Shown one piece after another: positions 1-7,900 of a DNA stretch of 23,586 nt. The position numbers were made by a program, and so were the translations under genes. The notes under the pieces were generated by a model that was not told where the DNA came from, did no database searches, and saw nothing but the letters and a program-made list of their open reading frames with translations. Where the stretch lies: assembly GCA_037624485.1 (NCBI GenBank), contig JASJJC010000026.1, forward strand, positions 1 through 23,586. The letters are read 5' to 3'. Source of the DNA: JAFMKE01 sp037624485. Lineage in GTDB: Bacteria > Bacteroidota > Bacteroidia > Chitinophagales > UBA8649. Position 1 is the stretch's first letter; every line of letters begins with the position of its first letter.

Positions 1-401
<401 letters not shown>

Positions 402-439
402 TTTTTTAATCTTAATTTTCAATGTGTTAATCATATAAT

Positions 440-458
440 CGTTTGCCATAGGCAGACG
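440..458 (+). other. 23S-5S spacer hairpin
   Basis: In the 23S-5S spacer (402-506), CGTTTGCC (440-447) pairs with GGCAGACG (451-458) around a three-base loop, giving an 8-bp stem with one U-G pair. It probably belongs to the pre-rRNA processing region. A smaller hairpin, AGTCT/AGACT, follows at about 467-478. No tRNA is present in this spacer. Confidence 0.5.
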
Positions 459-506
459 AAAAGAGAAGTCTGAAGACTGTCGTAGAGGCAGTATTAGGAT
501 AACTTT

Positions 507-615
<109 letters not shown>

Positions 616-624
616 CCTTTTAAT

Positions 625-664
625 AAAGTCCTTGTAGTTTAATTACTGCAAGGACTTTTTTTTT
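625..664 (+). terminator. Intrinsic terminator of the rRNA operon
   Basis: AAAGTCCTTG (625-634) pairs with CAAGGACTTT (649-658), and the stem continues inward by about four pairs (one of them G-U) over a short AT loop. An uninterrupted T run (656-664) follows. This is a textbook Rho-independent terminator right after 5S rRNA. Confidence 0.93.
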
Positions 665-692
665 GCCCTTTTTTAGATCCAGTAGATTGGTT
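663..692 (+). repeat. 30-bp exact dispersed repeat, copy 1
   Basis: The 30 bases at 663-692 (beginning TTGCCC, with AGATCCAG in the middle, ending TTGGTT) recur identically and in the same orientation at 9797-9826. This copy directly abuts the T run of the rRNA terminator and lies about 40 bp upstream of the predicted divIC promoter -7 box. The identity ends sharply on both sides. Function unknown. Confidence 0.9.
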
Positions 693-706
693 AAACGTTA
701 ATATTT

Positions 707-741
707 TTTGAAATGTAGTCTTTAAAATTTAACTACATTTG
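707..741 (+). promoter_or_regulatory. Bacteroidota-type promoter with inverted repeat, upstream of the divIC-like gene
   Basis: TTTG (707-710) and TACATTTG (734-741) match the Bacteroidota -33 (TTTG) and -7 (TAnnTTTG) elements with a 23-base gap. Inside the promoter, AAATGTAGT (711-719) and ACTACATTT (732-740) form a perfect 9-bp inverted repeat with a 12-base spacer, whose right arm overlaps the -7 box. The arrangement suggests an operator. The start site implied by the -7 box falls at or within a few bases of the start codon, which would make the transcript nearly leaderless. Confidence 0.6.
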
Positions 742-746
742 TTGTG

Positions 747-1058
747 ATGAAAAAGTGGATAGAGAAATATAAACAACTGCCCTGGTATTTTAAGAATATC
801 TATTTTGCTATTCTGCTATTCTTCTTCATCTGGATGATCTTTTTTGATGCAAATAATATTTTCTATCAATTCAAACTTAGCCAAAAGCTAAATGAACTTG
901 AAGAAGAAAAAACGTATTATAATAATGAGATTAATAAGGTGGATGAACTTAAGCAAGAGTTGTTTTCTACAGATGAAAAGAAAGAGAAATTCGCTCGAGA
1001 AAAGTACTACATGAAAAAAGATAATGAAGATGTTTTCATTGTCGTTGAAGGAGAATAG
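747..1058 (+). CDS. divIC: DivIC/FtsB-like septum formation protein
   Basis: A 103-residue bitopic membrane protein of the septum-formation initiator family (FtsB/DivIC). It has a short basic cytoplasmic N-terminus, one transmembrane segment (about residues 15-33), then a charged heptad-like coiled coil (about 38-75, 'LNELEEEKTYYNNEINKVDE') and a short acidic tail. The order and length are those of the family, which recruits the late divisome with FtsL and FtsQ/DivIB in the inner membrane. The ATG at 747 was chosen; a GTG one codon upstream (744) is also in frame and would add one residue. The next gene starts 5 bp after the stop, so the two are probably cotranscribed. Bacteroidota versions are often annotated only as 'septum formation initiator'; FtsB and DivIC cannot be separated from sequence alone. 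Confidence 0.88.
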   Translation: MKKWIEKYKQLPWYFKNIYFAILLFFFIWMIFFDANNIFYQFKLSQKLNELEEEKTYYNNEINKVDELKQELFSTDEKKEKFAREKYYMKKDNEDVFIVVEGE

Positions 1059-1063
1059 CTCAG

Positions 1064-1555
1064 ATGAACGTAAAAAAGATGTTGAATATAGTTTTCTATG
1101 CAGTGCTTATTGGTGTGACTATCTATATGCTAAATAGAAAATTTATTGTCCCAAAAATAGATGCAGAGGATTTGGTGTTTCTGCAATACAATAATGAGGA
1201 GAGTGTTCAATTAGCTGATTACCAAGATAAAATAGTGGTCATTAATTTCTGGCAAACATGGTGTGGGCCATGTCTCCACGAGATGCCATCATTAAATGAA
1301 ATGAGTGGTATTTGGGATGGTTTACAAGTGATATGTGTCTCAAATGAATCTTTTTCAAAGGTTCATGGATATATAGAAAAGTATTCCAATATTGATTTTG
1401 TTACTGTAGAAAATTTTAATCGTTTTGGGGTGACACAATTCCCCACAACCTATATTTATAATAGTGAGGGAGCCAAAGTTTATAGTAAAATTGGTAGTAA
1501 GAATTGGTCAGACCCCAATTTTATAGCAACATTGAAAAAGAACTGGTCAAGATAA
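1064..1555 (+). CDS. Membrane-anchored TlpA/ResA-like thioredoxin-fold protein
   Basis: A 163-residue thiol-disulfide oxidoreductase with one N-terminal membrane anchor (about residues 7-23) that places the thioredoxin domain in the periplasm. The active site is W66-C67-G-P-C70 in the context 'NFWQTWCGPC', followed by 'LHEMP', and the cis-proline loop is 'TQFPTTY' (P127). These features fit the TlpA/ResA group, which keeps cysteines reduced, for example during cytochrome c maturation. It is shorter than typical ResA and lacks a long insert before the cis-proline. It sits 5 bp after the divIC-like gene and 13 bp before yqeY, so it is likely an operon member, but the neighbours do not indicate its substrate. 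Haem-protein partners are encoded some 13 kb away in this window, which is only suggestive. Confidence 0.87.
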   Translation: MNVKKMLNIVFYAVLIGVTIYMLNRKFIVPKIDAEDLVFLQYNNEESVQLADYQDKIVVINFWQTWCGPCLHEMPSLNEMSGIWDGLQVICVSNESFSKVHGYIEKYSNIDFVTVENFNRFGVTQFPTTYIYNSEGAKVYSKIGSKNWSDPNFIATLKKNWSR

Positions 1556-1568
1556 TTTAAAAATAATT

Positions 1569-2018
1569 ATGAGTTTAGAAGTAAAAATACAAATTGCTCT
1601 TAAGGATGCGATGAAAGCGAAGGATGCTGCAGGATTGAGAACCTTGCGTGCGGTTAAAACAGCTATAAGCATGCAAAAAACAGAAAGGGGCGCAAGCGAA
1701 ACACTGAGCACTGAACAGGAGGCTAAAATCCTTCAAAAAATGGTAAAGCAAAGGAATGACGCCTTATCGATTTATCAAAAGGAAAACAGAAACGATCTTG
1801 CAGAAAAGGAACAAGAGGAAATTGCGGTGCTCAAAAAGTTTTTACCTAAACAACTAAGTATAGAAGAGCTGGAAGACATATTAAGATCGATGGTTGATAC
1901 TAGTGGCTTGAATAGTAAGAAGGATATGGGACGCTTAATGGGAATGGCCAATATAAAACTAGCTGGAGTTTCCGACGGAAAAACAATCGCATCAGTCCTT
2001 AAAAATTTGTTGCAATGA
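1569..2018 (+). CDS. yqeY: GatB/YqeY domain-containing protein
   Basis: A 149-residue protein of the YqeY family, homologous to the C-terminal tRNA-interacting tail domain of GatB (the Asp/Glu-tRNA amidotransferase subunit). The family signatures 'MKAKDAAGLRTLRAVKTAI', 'LQKMVKQRNDALSIYQ' and the GatB-like C-terminal block 'KKDMGRLMGMANIKLAGVSDGK' are all present. The length is that of the family. The free-standing protein is widespread but its function is unsettled; a role in tRNA-dependent amidation is inferred from homology only. Its stop overlaps the start of the CvpA-family gene by 4 bp (ATGA), indicating translational coupling. Confidence 0.93.
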   Translation: MSLEVKIQIALKDAMKAKDAAGLRTLRAVKTAISMQKTERGASETLSTEQEAKILQKMVKQRNDALSIYQKENRNDLAEKEQEEIAVLKKFLPKQLSIEELEDILRSMVDTSGLNSKKDMGRLMGMANIKLAGVSDGKTIASVLKNLLQ

Positions 2019-2548
2019 TATTGGATGTGTTATTAGGTTTAGTTTTAGTTGGCGCATTTTACAATGGATATTCAAAGGGTATTATTTATTCTTTATTAAG
2101 TTTTGTTGCCATTGTATTAGGCTTTATTATTGCCATGAATTTTTCCACTTTAGCAGCGGTTTGGTTATATAAAAACTTCAATGTACCTAGTGTTCTTATG
2201 CCTGCACTTTCATTTATTTTAGTTCTATTGTCTGTCATTGCAGCTATAAAATTGGTTGCCTATATTACTGAAAAGGTTTTAAGAGCAATCATGCTTAATT
2301 TTGTCAATAAGATATTAGGTGGGCTTGTATGGAGTGTTATAGCTGCGATGTTGTTTGGCATGTTAATCTTTTTTCTGGATGGAACAGGTATCCTTACTGA
2401 TAATCTAAAATATTCATCGACTACCTACAATTATATCATGCCACTCGGCCCAAAGGGTTTATCGATGTTTGACGCTTTAATTCCTTATTTCAAAGAGTCG
2501 TTTGAACTGCTAAATAAGACCGTACAAGATGCTGCCTCTTCAAATTAA
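2015..2548 (+). CDS. cvpA: CvpA family membrane protein
   Basis: A 177-residue integral membrane protein of the CvpA/colicin V production family. There are four hydrophobic segments (about residues 2-18, 24-46, 59-83 and 100-122) and the family's N-terminal pattern 'DVLLGLVLVGAFYNGYSKG', a short helix followed by a G-x-x-x-G loop. The C-terminal 45 residues are soluble. The start ATG overlaps the yqeY stop by 4 bp, and pabA follows 6 bp after the stop, so it lies inside the operon. Known CvpA proteins affect envelope homeostasis and, in E. coli, colicin V export; no substrate can be inferred here. Confidence 0.88.
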   Translation: MILDVLLGLVLVGAFYNGYSKGIIYSLLSFVAIVLGFIIAMNFSTLAAVWLYKNFNVPSVLMPALSFILVLLSVIAAIKLVAYITEKVLRAIMLNFVNKILGGLVWSVIAAMLFGMLIFFLDGTGILTDNLKYSSTTYNYIMPLGPKGLSMFDALIPYFKESFELLNKTVQDAASSN

Positions 2549-2554
2549 GCAATC

Positions 2555-3127
2555 GTGATCCTGCTCATAGATAACTACGATTCCTTTACATACAATCTTT
2601 ATGATTATATTCTTCAGTTGGGTTATTCTTGTAAGGTGATAAGAAACGACCAATACTCAGTAGAAGAAATTCTCGCGATGGACTTTAATGCTCTAGTGGT
2701 TTCACCAGGACCTGGTGTCCCCAAAAATGCAGGCATTTGTCTCGAGTTGATTGAAAGATTACATCTTAATAAGCCTATATTGGGAATTTGCCTAGGGTAT
2801 CAAGCAATTGGTGAGTTTTTTGGAGCAAAATTGGATAAAGGAATAAAACCAATGCATGGTAAAACTTCTGAGATTATGTTTTTGGAAGGCTCTATTCTAT
2901 TTCAAAAAATGTCTTCGCCTATTTCTGTTATGCGCTACCACTCTTTAGTTTTAAAAAATATATGTGCACCATTAAACGTCACTGCAAAAACCATTGAGGA
3001 TGAATCTATGGCATTTGAACATGAGACATTGCCAATAGCTGGAGTCCAATTTCACCCGGAGTCCATCCTTACCTCGGAGGGTTTCCAAATTCTAAAGAAC
3101 TGGTTCAGCTATGTAAGCCAAAGTTAA
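2555..3127 (+). CDS. pabA: Anthranilate/aminodeoxychorismate synthase glutaminase subunit (TrpG/PabA)
   Basis: A 190-residue class I glutamine amidotransferase that supplies ammonia to TrpE or PabB. The catalytic triad is visible: C79 in 'GICLGYQAIGE', then H167 and E169 in 'QFHPES'. The oxyanion-side 'SPGPGVP' loop (50-56) and the 'PMHGKTS' and 'MRYHSL' signatures (99-105, 126-131) are intact. The start is GTG at 2555, giving the typical 'MILLIDNYDSFTYNL' N-terminus. No trpE/pabB partner is adjacent, so it may serve folate and tryptophan synthesis alike; the assignment between TrpG and PabA is not decided by sequence. It is the last gene of the rightward operon. Its stop codon overlaps, tail to tail, that of the TPR gene on the other strand. 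Confidence 0.93.
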   Translation: MILLIDNYDSFTYNLYDYILQLGYSCKVIRNDQYSVEEILAMDFNALVVSPGPGVPKNAGICLELIERLHLNKPILGICLGYQAIGEFFGAKLDKGIKPMHGKTSEIMFLEGSILFQKMSSPISVMRYHSLVLKNICAPLNVTAKTIEDESMAFEHETLPIAGVQFHPESILTSEGFQILKNWFSYVSQS

Positions 3128-3840
3128 TTTCCTTTTGTGCAATACTTATCTAAGTACTCTTGGGTTGATCTTAATCCCTGTTCCTTAGATAGGCTCCAGT
3201 CCGAACAGGCTTTTTCAATGTAGTTTCCTTTTTGGTAAGATTTACCTCTCCACTCGATGGCTGTGCTGTACATATTATCCAAATCTAATACTGCGGAAAA
3301 ATCAGTGATTGCAGTTTCATAGTCTGCATAGTAATAACTGCATAAACCTTTTTGGAACCAAGCTTCTAAGTCGCTTTCATTCCCCTCCAAATAAATTCCA
3401 TATGCTTCTTCGGCCAACTCATACTTCCTCGTGTAATAATAGCATAAACCTAACTGTTTGTATGGGGCCTTTATATTGGGATTGAAGGCAATCAATAAAT
3501 ATAAATTTGCTATCGCCTCGCTATATTGATGAGTATTAATATAGCATATTGCCAATTCCTTATATGCATCTACATAATTACTATCTAGACCAATAACGGT
3601 ATTGAAATCCATTATAGCATCATACAGCAGTCCGAGCTTCATCAGGGTTTGACCTCGATTCATAGCTGCAATTTGAAAATTAGTATCTAATGCCAGGGAT
3701 TGATTGAAAAATTCTAATGCAAGTACATATTCTTCGTTATAAAATTGTTTGACACCTTCGCCATACAACTTTAATGCTCTTTCACTTTGGGCATTTAGAA
3801 GTACAGGAACAAAAAATAGAAGAAATAATAATTTTTTCAT
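3124..3840 (-). CDS. Exported tetratricopeptide-repeat protein
   Basis: A 238-residue protein with a clear signal peptide ('MKKLLFLLFFVPVLLNAQ', likely cleaved after the alanine in NAQ), so it acts in the periplasm or at the envelope. The rest is about five to six TPR units of 34 residues from residue 23 onward; typical helix patterns are 'ALKLYGEGVKQFYNEEYVLA', 'AAMNRGQTLMKLGLLYDAIM' and 'AYKELAICYINTHQYSEAI'. No enzymatic domain is seen. TPRs bind protein partners; the partner is unknown. The gene is 47 bp downstream of tsaD on the same strand and may be cotranscribed. It ends in a 4-bp TTAA overlap that provides the stops of both this gene and pabA. Confidence 0.85.
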   Translation of the reverse strand: MKKLLFLLFFVPVLLNAQSERALKLYGEGVKQFYNEEYVLALEFFNQSLALDTNFQIAAMNRGQTLMKLGLLYDAIMDFNTVIGLDSNYVDAYKELAICYINTHQYSEAIANLYLLIAFNPNIKAPYKQLGLCYYYTRKYELAEEAYGIYLEGNESDLEAWFQKGLCSYYYADYETAITDFSAVLDLDNMYSTAIEWRGKSYQKGNYIEKACSDWSLSKEQGLRSTQEYLDKYCTKGN

Positions 3841-3887
3841 AAGTTAAAGATAAGTGTTCTAACGGTAATCAAATAATAGGCCAATCA

Positions 3888-4901
3888 TTAAACCATCGGC
3901 CATCTTGCCTTGGGTTCGAAATCCAAGGAGGCAAAATCTTTTTTCAAATATTGAAAATAAGCCGTCATTGCAACCATTCCTGCATTGTCAAGGCAATATT
4001 GGAAGTCCGGGATGAAGGTGTTGTATCCTTTCTTTTCGAGCTCGTTCAACTTCTCTCTCAAAAGACTGTTTGCAGATACTCCTCCAGCAATTGCCAGTTC
4101 ATTTATTTTAAATTTATCTGAAGCAGCAAGTAATTTTCCAATCAAAATATCAACAATAGTAAATTGCAGGGAAGCACATAAATCTGCTAAATTTTGCTTT
4201 ACAAAATCAGGGTTAAGTTTCTGTTGTTTTTGCACAAAGTAAAGCACCGCAGTTTTTAATCCACTGAAACTAAATGAAAGTTCATCTACTCTGGGCTTCG
4301 TAAATTTAAAAGCTTGAGGATTTCCATTTTTAGCATGCTTATCTATAAGTGGGCCTCCAGGATAAGTTAAGCCAAATATTTTTGCGCACTTATCAAATGC
4401 TTCTCCCGCAGCATCATCAATCGTACTTCCAACAACTTCCATATCAAGATAGTCGCGAACCAAAACGATTTGAGTATGCCCACCCGAAACAGTTAAACAT
4501 AAGAAAGGAAATTGTGGTTTGGGCTTGTCAATAAAATGTGCGAGTATATGTGCTTTCATGTGATGAACTGAAATAGTCTGAATACCCAAAGAAAGAGCCA
4601 TCGCCTTGGCGAAACTGCCTCCTACCATCAGTGAGCCCATTAATCCGGGTCCTCCCGTATAGGCAATCGCATTTAATTCATCTTTTTTAACATTTGAATC
4701 TTTTAATGCTTTATCGACTACGGGAATGATGTTTTGGTGGTGAGCACGAGAAGCTAATTCGGGTACAATTCCACCCCATTCTGCATGTATAGCCTGACTA
4801 ACTATAATATTTGCAAGTACTTTACCGTCTTTAATAACAGCGGCAGAGGTATCATCGCAGGAGGATTCTATGGCAAGTATACAAATGTTATCTGCTTCCA
4901 T
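3888..4901 (-). CDS. tsaD: tRNA N6-threonylcarbamoyladenosine transferase TsaD
   Basis: A 337-residue ASKHA-fold enzyme. With TsaB and TsaE it transfers the threonylcarbamoyl group to A37 of ANN-decoding tRNAs in the cytoplasm. Signatures are the N-terminal 'LAIESSCDDTSAAV' phosphate loop (9-22), 'GGIVPELASRAH' (43-54), the metal-binding H-x3-H of 'HHMKAHILAH' (H114, H118), 'TGGPGLMGSLMVG' (82-94) and the C-terminal 'IAGGVSANSLLR'. The length is typical. It is divergent from tamB with only 36 bp between the start codons; the tsaD-tamB pairing recurs in Bacteroidota genomes (from memory). All key motifs are intact. Confidence 0.97.
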   Translation of the reverse strand: MEADNICILAIESSCDDTSAAVIKDGKVLANIIVSQAIHAEWGGIVPELASRAHHQNIIPVVDKALKDSNVKKDELNAIAYTGGPGLMGSLMVGGSFAKAMALSLGIQTISVHHMKAHILAHFIDKPKPQFPFLCLTVSGGHTQIVLVRDYLDMEVVGSTIDDAAGEAFDKCAKIFGLTYPGGPLIDKHAKNGNPQAFKFTKPRVDELSFSFSGLKTAVLYFVQKQQKLNPDFVKQNLADLCASLQFTIVDILIGKLLAASDKFKINELAIAGGVSANSLLREKLNELEKKGYNTFIPDFQYCLDNAGMVAMTAYFQYLKKDFASLDFEPKARWPMV

Positions 4902-4910
4902 GTTTATACT

Positions 4911-4918
4911 TATATTTG
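4911..4918 (+). promoter_or_regulatory. Predicted -7 box (TATATTTG) of tamB
   Basis: TATATTTG matches the Bacteroidota -7 consensus TAnnTTTG exactly and lies 20 bp before the tamB GTG start, in the 36-bp tsaD-tamB divergent gap. A good -33 TTTG is not seen at the expected distance, only a weak TCTG at 4891-4894, so this is a moderate call. Confidence 0.45.
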
Positions 4919-4937
4919 TAACTCATAAATAAGCTTA

Positions 4938-7900
4938 GTGAAACTAAAGAAAATTTTAAAATCGCTCACAAAAATAGCACTAATACTATTGTTCCTAATA
5001 GTATTTTTGCTAACAAGCTTATATTTTGGTCTAAGGTCTCCTAAAATTCAAACGTGGATAGCAAAGATTACTACAAAACAATTAAGTAAACAGCTTGGAT
5101 TGCCGGTAGATCTGGGGCGATTAGAAATTGATTTTTTTAATACGGTTAATATTGAGAACATATATATTGAGGACTTGAATGCCGATACCTTGGCTTTTAT
5201 AGAAGGTGTTCACGCAAAACTTAGTTACTTTTCATTGTTGCAAAAAACCATTAATCTTGATCGAGTTGAGGTGAGTAATTTTTATCTAAACATCGAGAGA
5301 CCGCATAATGATTCTTTGTTTAATATTGATGCAATACAATTACCTCAAGCAAGTTCGAAGCTATTAAAAGAGAAAACATCAGATCCTTGGGAGATAAGCA
5401 TGGACAATGTTTTATTAAAAGATATCTGGATTAATTATCTTGATTATTATGCGGGAAATACTTTGGTAGCGCAGGTGGATGAAACCCTTGTCTCCTTTAA
5501 TTATATGAAGTTTGGGGATATGAATTTTGAATTGGAACGAATGGATGTTAATTGCCCTTCAGTTCATTATCGAAAATTACCACCAAACCCCAATTTTGTC
5601 AAAATAGAGCAGCCTATGCTGTTAAGCTTACCATTTAATCTTAATAGCAATACGCTTAATCTCAATCATGGTCAGTTTACCATGGATATGGATGGTGATA
5701 GTTCATTGATTTCAAATCGAATCGACTCTAAACACCTTGCTTTAAGTGAAATTAATTTACATACTAATAGTCTTTTAATTACTGGAGATAGTCTGTATAC
5801 AAATATTCATGGGCTGTCATTTGATGAGAAAAGTGGATTTAGCTTATCAAATCTTCAGCAAAAATTGATCATAAATAATGAGGCCTTAGAATTTCGTGAT
5901 CTAAAACTTAATACTGACAATAGCCAACTGGAGTCTGATGTGGTATTTCGATATGCAGGATTCGATGGGTTTAAAAATTTCACCGAAGATGTTCGTTTTG
6001 ACATCCAAATGGCACCTAGTTTGATCCATTCGACAGATCTCGCTTATTTTGTTGATCCTACTCTTTATAAGTTTAACTACCCTATAAATATTCAAGGCAA
6101 TATCTACGGGAAAATTAGCAGCTTTAATTCCAAAAATTTGAAAATTAGATCGGGTAAATATAGCTTGTTTGAAGGGAGTTTTTCAATGAATGGTTTACCC
6201 GATATTAAGCAAACTTTTATAAGTGGTAAAGTAGATAGATTGATAACCGACTACAGCGATGTTCTTGGTTTATATCCGGGTATACCTTTGCCAAAAAATA
6301 TTGATAAACTGGGAAGACTTTTCTTTAAAGGTAAATTTGATGGTTTTATAAATGACTTTGTAACTCAGGGATATTTGAAATCGGAATTAGGTTCTATCAA
6401 TACGGATTTGAATTTCAAGCTGGATAATAAGCAAAACGCTTCATACTCAGGAACCTTTGATTTGCAACAATTTAGTTTAGGGAAATATTTCGGTATTGAG
6501 GAAGCCTTAGGAGAAATTAGTTTAAAAGGAAGTGGAAAAGGGAAAGGGTTGAAGCTAAAAACACTTGATATTGAGGTTTCTGCGGTAGTAGAACAAATTG
6601 ATATAAAAGGGTATTCCTACGAAAATGTCCTAGTTGATGGCCGAGTTAAAGACAATTTCTTTAATGGAAAAATGTCCATTAATGACGAAAATATCGCGTT
6701 AAATTTTAACGGTCAGATTGATGCAACTCAAGAAATACCGGTTTTTAAGTTTGATGCGGAGGTCGACAGAGTTGATCTCAAAGCCTTAAATCTTTGGAAA
6801 GAGCAATTGATAGTGTCAGCGAAAATTAATTCAGATTTTTCTGCATCAAGTATAAATGATGTAATTGGTTATGTAAACATTAATGACCTTCTTGTTAGTG
6901 GAGATAACAAGAATTACGATATAGGATATGTAAACGCAACGAGCAAGCAGCTAAGTAATGGAGAAAAGCAATTTTCAATCTTAAGTCAAGACATAGATGC
7001 AAGTGTTCAGGGTGAATTTGAATTTGGAGAAATTCCAAATACTTTTAGATCCGTTCTAATCCCTAATTTTGAGGGTAGCGTAAGCGAACAATTGATTAAG
7101 TTTGAACTAGACATTAAGGATAACCCGGATTTACTGAGTTTGTTTGTTCCAGATTTGAAAATTTTAAGACCAAGTCGAATTGATGGAAACATTAATTCGG
7201 ATACCAAAAGCATGTTGGCTGTAGTTAATCTACCTGTCGTTCAATATAAGGACTTCAGTGCCCTAGATGTTAATTCTACCATTTATGTTGATGACGGCGC
7301 GTTTGATGTTATCTCATCAATTCCTTCATTCTATATGAAGGATAGTTTATTTATTAAAGATTTTTCGGTTTTGGTAAATGGTCCTAGAGACGAACTGAGC
7401 CTCAAGCTGTTTGCAGATGGAGCTCAAAATTCATCATTAGAGTTATTTGCAAACTTAATTACCAAGGATGATGGAGTTACTTTAGAGTTTGATCCTTCCA
7501 ACATTTATTTAAATGATCAGTTTTGGATGATAGATAAGGACAATGAAATACTTATTGGTGATTGTATTAGTTCCAAGAATTTGAAGTTATACAATGGCAT
7601 GTCTGAACTGCTTGTTGATCTCGAGATAGGAGCTAAAGAAAAGAAGGCAGATATTTTCTTAAGTAATATTTTTATTGAAGACTTTACCCAATTTTTGGCT
7701 TTAAAAGATATCGACTTAAATGGAATAGCCAATGGAAGAGTGAGTGTCGATTTATCTGATGATAGTCCTGGTTTTTATGGTGATTTAATGGTTGAGAATA
7801 TAGAAGTTAATGATTATCAAATAGGAAACCTAAATGCAAGCGCAATATTGGACTTGCCAAATAAAAAGGTGAAGCTTAATGGGAATCTTTATGGGGAGGA

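Noticed and set aside
402..506. Possible tRNA in the 23S-5S spacer
   Set aside because: The spacer holds only two small hairpins; no cloverleaf, T-arm GGTTCRA or anticodon arm is seen.
3985..4534. Plus-strand open frames opposite tsaD
   Set aside because: They are antisense shadows of a fully conserved TsaD; no independent homology is seen.
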